DNA from: Chloroflexota bacterium
GTDB lineage: Bacteria; Chloroflexota; Anaerolineae; Anaerolineales; Anaerolineaceae
NCBI GenBank assembly: GCA_029265085.1
Contig: JAJUJY010000011.1
Span: 1 to 52,005, forward strand
Reading direction: 5' to 3'
DNA length: 52,005 bases
Below the pieces are notes generated by a model. That model ran no database searches. It saw only the letters and a program-made list of their open reading frames with translations, and was not told the origin of the DNA. This document shows, piece after piece, positions 16,071 through 22,282 of the stretch (positions within the stretch are counted from its first letter, which is position 1; each line of letters starts with the position of its first letter). The translations under genes were made by a program, and so were the position numbers.

Positions 16071-16856
16071 ATGTGTTCTTGTACTGATCCAGACTGCCGC
16101 TGCCACCGTTTTGAAGGCAAAGTCGCCATTGTCACTGGCGCAGCCTCCGGAATAGGCCAGGCAACGGCTGTTCGTTTTGCCAAAGAAAAAGCCAAAGTCA
16201 CCATTTGCGACTTCAATGCCGCCGGTTTGGAAGAAACCCGTGCCGCCATTGAGTCCATTGGCGGTGAATGCCTTTCTATGATCGTGGATGTACGCAGCCA
16301 GGAACAGGTAGAAACCTGCGTGCAAAAAACCATTGAGACCTTCGGTAAAGTTGACATCCTGGTCAACAATGCCGGTACCGGCCAGTTTATGCCCTTTGCG
16401 ATGATGCCAAATGAAGAATACGACCGTGTGATGGACATCAATGTGCGCGGAATGTTTTTCTTCATGCGGGCTGTGCTGCCCTCCATGATGGATAATGACT
16501 ACGGAAAAATCGTCAATATCACCTCGATTATGTCCGTCATTGCCGGCCAGGGACAAAGCATTTACAACACCAGCAAAGGCGCGGCAAAAATGATGACCCA
16601 GGGTGCGGCTGTCGATGTTTCAGGGTATCACATCAACATCAATGCGGTTGGTCCTGGCATGGTTTTGACTGGATTAACCCACAACCTGCTCTCCGATCCG
16701 GATTCCGCGGAAGGATTTATTGAAAAAATCCCCATGCGCCGGATTGGCGAACCAGACGATATCGCTTCGGCTATCCTTTTCTTATCCAGCGATGAAGCTT
16801 CCTACATTCACGGCACAACCTTATTCGTGGATGGTGGTATGATTTGTACAAGATAA
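16071..16856 (+). CDS. Short-chain dehydrogenase/reductase with Cys-rich N-terminus
   Basis: 261 aa from ATG 16071 (GGAGA 8 nt upstream). A classical SDR: cofactor motif TGAASGIG (about 23-30), NNAG (about 104), and an active site with Ser in TSIMSVIAGQG, then YNTSK. The D/N after strand 2 (CDFNAAGLEE) suggests NAD(H). Unlike typical SDRs it begins MCSCTDPDCRCHRF, with four Cys and a His in 13 residues before the Rossmann fold, a possible metal-binding tag. It is the last gene of the thiolase operon and probably oxidises or reduces the 3-hydroxy/3-oxo intermediate of the acyl-CoA handled by the thiolase, as BbsCD does next to BbsAB. Confidence 0.9.
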   Translation: MCSCTDPDCRCHRFEGKVAIVTGAASGIGQATAVRFAKEKAKVTICDFNAAGLEETRAAIESIGGECLSMIVDVRSQEQVETCVQKTIETFGKVDILVNNAGTGQFMPFAMMPNEEYDRVMDINVRGMFFFMRAVLPSMMDNDYGKIVNITSIMSVIAGQGQSIYNTSKGAAKMMTQGAAVDVSGYHININAVGPGMVLTGLTHNLLSDPDSAEGFIEKIPMRRIGEPDDIASAILFLSSDEASYIHGTTLFVDGGMICTR

Positions 16857-16914
16857 AGTTATCTTTATCCCAGCAGGCAGGCCAAAGCATTTCTTACTCC
16901 TGAGAATTTGCCTG

Positions 16915-16951
16915 CAAAAAACAACACCCCCCAACTGGTCATTGGGGGGTG
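16915..16951 (-). terminator. Intrinsic terminator, strongest on the minus strand
   Basis: CACCCCCCAA (16925-16934) and TTGGGGGGTG (16942-16951) form a 10-bp stem with a 7-nt loop. On the minus strand it is followed by TTGTTTTTTG, so it serves the PT-rich surface gene; it may also stop the SDR operon on +. Confidence 0.85.
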
Positions 16952-16978
16952 CTGCTTTATGTTAAGGAGAAGGAATGC

Positions 16979-18118
16979 TTACTTAGTCCGGCGGGATAAA
17001 CCCTGGATAACCAATCCAAGCCCCAGTAAGGTCAAACCAAGATTGACAAACAGATTCTGAATTCCCTGGAAAGGATTGGCAAAATCAGCACCGGTAACCG
17101 GGATCAGGACAGTGCTGGGACCACCTGAAGGCGGTTGCAAGGTGGGCGGCGGAGTCTGCGGATCCGGATCTCCCTGGCTGGGTGGCGTGCTTTGCGTGGG
17201 TTGGCCGGTAGGCTGTTCCGTTGGTTGTTCGGTTGGTTGTTCAGTCGCCGGGTCGGTAGGCTGCGGTGTCGCGGACTGGGTAGGTTCAGCGGTTGGCTGA
17301 GTTGGTACAATCGTTTCTGTTTCAGTCGGAACCGGGGTTACCGTCTCGGTCGGTACAATTGGCTGCGTTGGTGCTTCGGTCGGTTCCTCAGTAGGAACCT
17401 GGGTTGGCTCCGTCGGAACGATGGTTTCGGTTTCGGTCGGAGTTTGGGTTACAGTTTCAGTCGGAACCGGAGTCTGACTGGGTTCTTCAGTCGGTTCTTC
17501 CGTTGGAGGCTCGGTCACGACCGGAGTTTCCGTTTTGGTTGGGTCCTGAGTCGGCTCCTCGGTTGGGGTCTCCGTCACAACCGGGGTTACAGTGGTGGTT
17601 GGCGTTTCAGTGGGAGTAACCTCTTGGGTAGGAGTAGTAGTTGGCACAACACAAGCACTTACTGAGCATGTGTCACTCCACAGGTCCGGAGTTTGCCCAG
17701 GAGTACCCGGGTGACCGGGGCGTTGGATCGCGCGGAACTTGTATTCACCGGCTACGCCGTTCGGATTAAAGGACAGGGTAGTGCAAGTACCAGAGGCCAG
17801 CGCCGAAATTGTGCCGCCGCCAACCACAACCCCATCTTTCGGATTACCGGATTCAATCCAATACACTTCATAGGAAGTGCTTCCCAGCATATTGCCCCCG
17901 CCGACATTACAAACTTCGGCTTGAATCACCTGGCAGCCGCCCGTGCAAGAACCTTTAAAGCTTAATGAGCTTTTATCCCAATCGGCACCTTTGGCCGCCA
18001 CTGGCGTTACAATCAAATTGAGGATTAATCCAGCCAACAGAAATACCACACCGGCCGTATAGAACAGATTGGCCAATTTCTTTGTTGGGGCTTTGGAGAA
18101 GACAGCTTTTGCGTTCAT
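16979..18118 (-). CDS. PT-rich surface protein with IPVTG C-terminal motif (paralogue 1)
   Basis: 379 aa from ATG 18118 (GGAGG 5 nt upstream). Residues ~1-45 hold a long signal segment (LFYTAGVVFLLAGLILNLIV, then VAAKGA). A small Cys-containing globular domain follows (about 45-155; CQVIQAEVCNVGGGN, LWSDTCSVSACVV). Then ~165 residues of Thr/Pro/Glu repeats form a stalk (TPTEEPTQ-type units). The C-terminus is VLIPVTGADF, a spacer, a hydrophobic helix (NLGLTLLGLGLVIQGL) and SRRTK. This has the layout of a sortase signal, with IPVTG in place of LPXTG. The domain is paralogous to that of 18578-19726. The gene is preceded by two tandem structured RNA elements. Confidence 0.85.
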   Translation of the reverse strand: MNAKAVFSKAPTKKLANLFYTAGVVFLLAGLILNLIVTPVAAKGADWDKSSLSFKGSCTGGCQVIQAEVCNVGGGNMLGSTSYEVYWIESGNPKDGVVVGGGTISALASGTCTTLSFNPNGVAGEYKFRAIQRPGHPGTPGQTPDLWSDTCSVSACVVPTTTPTQEVTPTETPTTTVTPVVTETPTEEPTQDPTKTETPVVTEPPTEEPTEEPSQTPVPTETVTQTPTETETIVPTEPTQVPTEEPTEAPTQPIVPTETVTPVPTETETIVPTQPTAEPTQSATPQPTDPATEQPTEQPTEQPTGQPTQSTPPSQGDPDPQTPPPTLQPPSGGPSTVLIPVTGADFANPFQGIQNLFVNLGLTLLGLGLVIQGLSRRTK

Positions 18119-18158
18119 GCGAACCTCCAATCGTGTAATGCGATATTGGGTGGTGATT

Positions 18159-18205
18159 GGCCTTTGTATTAATTACAAAGGCCAACCGAAAATTTACGGT
18201 TGGCC
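18159..18205 (-). terminator. Terminator-like hairpin after RNA element A, with an alternative hairpin
   Basis: On the minus strand GGCCAACCG/CGGTTGGCC (18197-18205 with 18180-18188) forms a 9-bp stem followed by TTTGTAATT. Its 3' GGCC can instead open a second hairpin, GGCC-TTTGT/ACAAAGGCC (18175-18183 with 18159-18167). The two stems share bases and exclude each other. The T-tract is weak. Confidence 0.5.
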
Positions 18206-18285
18206 GGTTTCGCTACTGGCTCCCCACACACCCCTCCCAAATATCTGGGAAAGCGACCAGGTCAGGTGAGTGGATCAATGCCGCC
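18202..18285 (-). ncRNA. Structured leader RNA, copy A (riboswitch-like, class unknown)
   Basis: Minus-strand core running from GGCGGC (18285-18280) to GGCC (18205-18202). It shares with copies B and C the blocks GGCGGC, TTGATCC, GGTCGCTTT and GGAGCCAGTAGCGAAACCGG, 18-20 nt at most each. Between them a variable helix (CACTCACC with GGTGTGTG, one mismatch) and an inner hairpin (CCCA/TGGG) pair differently in each copy. AGCGAAACC can pair with GGTCGCT across the variable helix, giving a pseudoknot. It lies 84 nt before the surface-protein start codon. Confidence 0.7.
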
Positions 18286-18307
18286 GAGACAATATTGGGT
18301 TGTTAAT

Positions 18308-18331
18308 TAAAAAAGCCGGCCCACCGGCCGG
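18308..18331 (-). terminator. Intrinsic terminator directly after RNA element B
   Basis: On the minus strand CCGGCC, loop GGTG, GGCCGG, then CTTTTTTAATT. The 5' arm begins inside the conserved AAACC-GGCC end of element B, so forming the terminator would disturb the element. Confidence 0.8.
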
Positions 18332-18411
18332 TTTCGCTACTGGCTCCTCGTATCCTCTTTCAGGAACTCCTGAAAAAGCGACCACATTTAAAGATACGGA
18401 TCATCGCCGCC
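18326..18411 (-). ncRNA. Structured leader RNA, copy B (riboswitch-like, class unknown)
   Basis: Minus-strand core from GGCGGC (18411-18406) to GGCC (18329-18326). The variable helix is CGTATC/GATACG (6 bp, perfect) and the inner hairpin TTCAGGA/TCCTGAA (7 bp), both different in sequence from copies A and C but paired at the same positions, which is covariation. The invariant blocks TTGATCC-like (here ATGATCC), GGTCGCTTT and GGAGCCAGTAGCGAAACC are present. It lies upstream of and in tandem with copy A in the same leader. Confidence 0.75.
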
Positions 18412-18451
18412 AAAAAAACAATGGATTGACTTTTTAAAGTTAGTTATTAGT

Positions 18452-18479
18452 ATTTTACACTTAAATGGTAATTTGTCAA
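18452..18479 (-). promoter_or_regulatory. Promoter of the tandem-element leader
   Basis: On the minus strand TTGACA (18479-18474), a 16-bp spacer and TAAAAT (18457-18452). The inferred start near 18445 gives a leader of about 330 nt before the ATG at 18118 that contains elements B and A. Confidence 0.7.
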
Positions 18480-18515
18480 TATGTTAATTGTATTATTTTG
18501 GTATTATTTCTACGC

Positions 18516-18552
18516 AAAATAAAACACCCCCGCAATTGCTTACGGGGGTGTT
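18516..18552 (-). terminator. Intrinsic terminator
   Basis: AACACCCCCG (18523-18532) and CGGGGGTGTT (18543-18552) form a 10-bp stem with a 10-nt loop; on the minus strand it is followed by TTATTTTG. It ends the second PT-rich surface gene. Confidence 0.85.
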
Positions 18553-18577
18553 AATCAATTTACAGGTACTTTATTTC

Positions 18578-19726
18578 TTACTTGTCCGCTTTTTGCGTCA
18601 GACGCTTGGACATACCCTGGCTGATCAGGCCTAAACCAAGTAACGCTAAACCAATATTGATCAAGCCACCCTGTACTGCACCTGCAGGACCCTTTGGACC
18701 GTAGTCCGCACCAGTTACGGGGATCAACACATTCGGGACATCCGTTGGAGGCCGCAAAGTTGGCGGAGGAGTTTGTGTTTCGCCCGGATCGGTTGGTGTA
18801 GTTGTCTCCGTTGGCGGCTCAGTCGGGGTCACCGTCTCAGTTGGAGGCTGCGTTGGAGTAACGGTCTCGGTCGGTGGTTCAGTCGGAGTGACTGTTTCCG
18901 TTGGAGTAACCGTCTCAGTCGGAGTCTCAGTTGGGGTTACAGTTTCCGTAGGAGTTTCAGTTGGGGTAACCGTCTCAGTTGGGGTTTCGGTCGGAGTGAC
19001 CGTCTCGGTCGGAGTTACGGTTTCCGTTGGAGTCTCGGTTGGAGTAACTGTCTCGGTCGGAGTTTTCGTCTTGGTCGGTGTCTCGGTCGGAGTTACGGTT
19101 TCCGTTGGAGTTTCGGTTGGGGTAACCGTCTCGGTCGGGGTTTCGGTTGGAGTCACGGTTTCAGTCGGTGTCTCAGTTGGAGTGACCGTTTCCGTTGGTG
19201 TCTCTGTCGGGGTCACAGTTTCCGTTGGAGTTTCGGTAGGAGTAACTGTCTCGGTTGGGGTTTTGGTCACAACACAAGAACTGACGGTGCAGGCATCACT
19301 CCAGGCATAACCAATTCCAGGGTGTCCAGCGGGTTGGTACACTTTGAAAATATATGTACCGGCCTGCTGGGGATCGAAGGTGATGATCTTGCACTGCTGC
19401 CCAGCTAACGGAGCCTGAAGGAAGCCGCTTCCCACCTTTGAGCCGCTTTTCGGATCACCGGAAACAGAGTAATACACATCAAAAGGAAGGTCCTCGGTTA
19501 TAGAAACATCCTCTGATCCTGTATTACAAACCTGTGCCCAGATCTGATCACAATCCCCATGGCAGCCGTCATAAACCACAATCGAATTTCCCGATGGGTT
19601 ACCAGCAGCCGCGGCTGGTTTAACAACCAGGCCAAGGATCATTCCAGCCAGCAAAGTGATTACCCCCAGGGTATAAAATGTGTTGGCTGCATTTCTAAGA
19701 ACTTTTGTGATGAATGTTGTTTTCAT
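18578..19726 (-). CDS. PT-rich surface protein with IPVTG C-terminal motif (paralogue 2)
   Basis: 382 aa, ATG 19726 with GGGAGGG 6 nt upstream. Layout as in paralogue 1: N-terminal hydrophobic signal (TFYTLGVITLLAGMILGLVV, then AAAAG), a globular domain of ~110 residues with conserved Cys (CHGDCDQIWAQVCNTG, YAWSDACTVSSCVV), and a ~160-residue stalk built from near-perfect TPTETPTETV units. The C-terminus is VLIPVTGADY, a hydrophobic helix (GGLINIGLALLGLGLIS) and a basic tail (KRLTQKADK). Probably exported and anchored with the domain displayed away from the cell. Its own leader holds RNA element C. Repeat copy number may vary between strains. Confidence 0.85.
   Translation of the reverse strand: MKTTFITKVLRNAANTFYTLGVITLLAGMILGLVVKPAAAAGNPSGNSIVVYDGCHGDCDQIWAQVCNTGSEDVSITEDLPFDVYYSVSGDPKSGSKVGSGFLQAPLAGQQCKIITFDPQQAGTYIFKVYQPAGHPGIGYAWSDACTVSSCVVTKTPTETVTPTETPTETVTPTETPTETVTPTETPTETVTPTETPTETVTPTETPTETVTPTETPTKTKTPTETVTPTETPTETVTPTETVTPTETPTETVTPTETPTETVTPTETPTETVTPTETVTPTEPPTETVTPTQPPTETVTPTEPPTETTTPTDPGETQTPPPTLRPPTDVPNVLIPVTGADYGPKGPAGAVQGGLINIGLALLGLGLISQGMSKRLTQKADK
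18825..19265. repeat. Tandem repeat encoding the Thr/Pro/Glu stalk
   Basis: Short units coding for ETVTPTETPT recur through the middle of paralogue 2 with synonymous drift, mainly 30-bp periods with some 18-bp partial units. The same array leaves long, spurious open frames on the opposite strand. Confidence 0.85.
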
Positions 19727-19815
19727 CTTTACCCTCCCATTGAATTCAGGGAAACAAAACGAATAACGGCGGATGACGAACAGGTCGGAGCTTTCGCTCT
19801 ACCAGATACAAATCC

Positions 19816-19860
19816 CGATTAAAAACAAACGAAACCGGGCAATTGGCTTGGCCGGTTTCG
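19816..19860 (-). terminator. Terminator that competes with RNA element C
   Basis: On the minus strand CGAAACCGG (19860-19852) pairs with CCGGTTTCG (19838-19830), 9 bp with a 13-nt loop, followed by TTTGTTTTTAATC. The 5' arm is the conserved CGAAACC of element C itself, so the terminator and the pseudoknot helix cannot form together. Confidence 0.75.
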
Positions 19861-19937
19861 CTACTGGCTCCCCGATACCTCTCTCAACTTTTCGTTTGAG
19901 AAAGCGACCAATTTAAAGGTATCGGATCAACGCCGCC
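19850..19937 (-). ncRNA. Structured leader RNA, copy C (riboswitch-like, class unknown)
   Basis: Minus-strand core from GGCGGC (19937-19932) to GGCC (19853-19850). The variable helix CCGATACC/GGTATCGG is a perfect 8 bp, and the inner hairpin is CTCAA/TTGAG. GGTCGCTTT and GGAGCCAGTAGCGAAACC are identical to copies A and B. It lies 124 nt before the start of paralogue 2. The remaining leader (19727-19815) holds a small GAGC-GAAA-GCTC tetraloop hairpin (about 19788-19799). Confidence 0.75.
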
Positions 19938-19995
19938 AATCATTTTGTTGTTTTATCAAGGTACAACCAAATCAATTACCACCTAATTTATCCTA

Positions 19996-20023
19996 ATTCT
20001 ACGGCGGAAAATATGTTTGTCAA
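19996..20023 (-). promoter_or_regulatory. Promoter of the element C leader
   Basis: On the minus strand TTGACA (20023-20018), a 16-bp spacer and TAGAAT (20001-19996). Same spacing as the promoter at 18452-18479. The leader to ATG 19726 is about 260 nt. Confidence 0.65.
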
Positions 20024-20114
20024 TACTATTTTAGTTAGAAATTAGTAAATTTTGCATGATTCATATAAAGGTCTAAAGAATCCTCAGAAATTTACTCCGA
20101 TTCTAATAATTATT

Positions 20115-20148
20115 TTAATGAATCCGGTTGATGAGTTCAACCGGATTC
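20115..20148 (-). terminator. Hairpin terminator after the glycosyltransferase gene
   Basis: GAATCCGGTTGA (20120-20131) pairs with TCAACCGGATTC (20137-20148), a 12-bp stem with a 5-nt loop. On the minus strand it is followed by the AT-rich ATTAAAATAATT, a modest T-tract. Confidence 0.6.
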
Positions 20149-20177
20149 GCTGCGATGTATAATTTTTCACAAATATC

Positions 20178-22133
20178 TCAACGAGTCACCTTATATAATT
20201 CCCAGCCATCGATCCAGGTCACCAATTCGAGGTTCTCAGCCTTTTCAACGATCTCGTCCGGATTATTGCGAAACAAAAGATATTGAATTTTCTGCTCATC
20301 AATCCACTGAGGATTATCAATGTTTTCATAAGGATAGACCGGGATTATCGTTCGTGTAAATTCTTCACCAAAATAGGGATAATCCCAATAGCCCTTAAAC
20401 GAATATAAACCGAGCACCGCATCTTCTGGAACGTAGCTTTCCACCATCATGACTGGCCCTTTCATATATCCGCCCTGGATCACCATTAACGATGTCCGGT
20501 CCCCCTTCCAAACCATATCTTTTAACACAGGCTTTCCATAGTTATAGACCGTTACATTTAACATCACCGCAATGGCCAGGCCAATAGCCAACCCCCTAAG
20601 AATCCGAGGAATCAAGTTTCTAGAAACGATTCCCCCCGCATAGGCCGTAATTAAGCCAACCGCAGCAATAAAATAGCGGCTTTGAAACAAATCCCAGCCT
20701 GGGCGTAAAGCAGCATCACAAAACAAAAACAAGGCCGCAAACAGTGCCAATCCAATGGAATATACTTCTTTGCGCTTTATTCCTTTTACAAATCCAATCA
20801 CTGTCATTGGAAACAGTAACAAAAAGCCCAAGGGACCAAACCAGGCTTCATCTTCATGGATTAATGGGCGATAATCCAGTTTAAACCGATGGTTCGAAAA
20901 GACAAAAACCGGTTCTTCCACCGGAATATTCAGCGTATCAAAAATTACCCGCCCTGCCGCTGCTCTGGCTGGGACAAACAGCTCATTCACACGGTCAGGC
21001 AAGCCGGTTGGATCTACCGATTGATAAAGCAATCGGGACGAATTGATCACTGCGCTCTGCAAAATCATATCGGGCTGCAAATTTCCGGTATTCTTGCTGA
21101 CAATATCCTTTGGGCCAAGCGGATTACCGTACAAACGAAAATTAATACCATACATGTAGCTGCCTACCAGCCCAATAGCGACAATGACAGCGAATCCCCA
21201 TTTCAACAAGTATGGAAAGATTTGTTTTCCTCGGAAAATCCAAACAAACAGCAACGACACAGCCAACCCGGGCAGCATGAACAAGACGGTCTGCTTTGTT
21301 CCCAGCGCCAAACCAATACCCAGAGCGGACACGATCAAAAGGGCAGTTCTGCGTTGATCCAGGCCAGCAAACAGCAGTACAACCGCCGCTAAAAATATTC
21401 CTGCCACAACCAGGTCATTTTGCGTGGTTGTAGATTGCAGCAGCACTTGCGGAAAGGTGGCAAACATCATGGAAGCAAAAAACGCCTGCGGACGCTGAAA
21501 ACCCAGCCGCCGCGCCAGTGCAAAAACCGCGACGATGCAGCTTAACCCGCCCGCATATTGGACAAATTCCGCAAATGTATCTCTACCCCAGAATAAAATC
21601 GTCCACAGCATATTGGTCTGAGCATTGATCGGATAGATCAATTGCCAGATATAGGGAGAAGGCCAGGGCATGAACGAGCCGTGCTGCAGCCAGAAACCAA
21701 TCCGCGACATATGTGTGGACATACTGTCGTTGGTGTTGGGCGGGAACCAGATAATCAAAAAAGCATTAAACAAATACACCAGGGTAACGCTGACACCGAG
21801 AAATGATAGCCCCGGCCAACGCTTAAACAAAGCCGCCCATTCACCCCAGGTTGGAACGCGCTTCGGCAGCCGCAAACTTCCTAACAAGGCCGGTCTGCCC
21901 GCCCGGAACCAGAAGAAACCGGCCGCAATGACCAGCAGTGCGTGGCCAATCAGAAAGAAAAGTTGCGAATTGAGCTGGTAAACCAAACCAGCCGCTTCCC
22001 CAACCAACACAATATTTGCGAAAGATAACAAGTAAATACTAAGAATTGCTGTGGAGCGCTCTTTGGGCGCAATAATAGATGTAACCAACAAACTAAACAG
22101 CAGTACCAGCGCAGCGGCGATCAATAGAAGCAT
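20178..22133 (-). CDS. GT-C membrane glycosyltransferase, PMT/ArnT-like (GT39 clan)
   Basis: 651 aa, about 12 hydrophobic segments from residue 1 to ~560. A first extracytoplasmic loop holds PPNTNDSMSTHMSRIGFW with an acidic motif and the later HxxR-type pattern seen in GT-C transferases that use polyprenyl-phosphate sugars. A soluble C-terminal tail (about 570-651; YSFKGYWDYPYFGEEFTRT, ELVTWIDGWELYKV) follows. It probably glycosylates proteins or lipids on the outer membrane face; the adjacent Thr-rich surface proteins are plausible O-glycosylation targets, though that is inference. It is divergent from the next gene, with 149 bp between. Confidence 0.75.
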   Translation of the reverse strand: MLLLIAAALVLLFSLLVTSIIAPKERSTAILSIYLLSFANIVLVGEAAGLVYQLNSQLFFLIGHALLVIAAGFFWFRAGRPALLGSLRLPKRVPTWGEWAALFKRWPGLSFLGVSVTLVYLFNAFLIIWFPPNTNDSMSTHMSRIGFWLQHGSFMPWPSPYIWQLIYPINAQTNMLWTILFWGRDTFAEFVQYAGGLSCIVAVFALARRLGFQRPQAFFASMMFATFPQVLLQSTTTQNDLVVAGIFLAAVVLLFAGLDQRRTALLIVSALGIGLALGTKQTVLFMLPGLAVSLLFVWIFRGKQIFPYLLKWGFAVIVAIGLVGSYMYGINFRLYGNPLGPKDIVSKNTGNLQPDMILQSAVINSSRLLYQSVDPTGLPDRVNELFVPARAAAGRVIFDTLNIPVEEPVFVFSNHRFKLDYRPLIHEDEAWFGPLGFLLLFPMTVIGFVKGIKRKEVYSIGLALFAALFLFCDAALRPGWDLFQSRYFIAAVGLITAYAGGIVSRNLIPRILRGLAIGLAIAVMLNVTVYNYGKPVLKDMVWKGDRTSLMVIQGGYMKGPVMMVESYVPEDAVLGLYSFKGYWDYPYFGEEFTRTIIPVYPYENIDNPQWIDEQKIQYLLFRNNPDEIVEKAENLELVTWIDGWELYKVTR

Positions 22134-22282
22134 GGAAATCCCTTATTGGTGTAAATTAATTCCAACACACTCCCGATTATAACAAAACTTGCCTGCCTCA
22201 TCCGCAGCGGCCAGACAATGCAGCCCAGGCTGGATGGCATGTTATAATTTTTCGAGCAAAATACGATTTCAAATAATTCACT

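Noticed and set aside
17135..17665. Open frames on the + strand across the PT-rich gene 16979-18118
   Set aside because: They arise from the repetitive, stop-poor complement of Thr/Pro codons; no ribosome site or family match.
18825..19265. Repeat array as a CRISPR
   Set aside because: The units are contiguous coding repeats without unique spacers.
18773..19408. Long + strand frames across the second PT-rich gene
   Set aside because: Same cause: tandem repeats read on the opposite strand give Ser/Gly/Val periodic nonsense.
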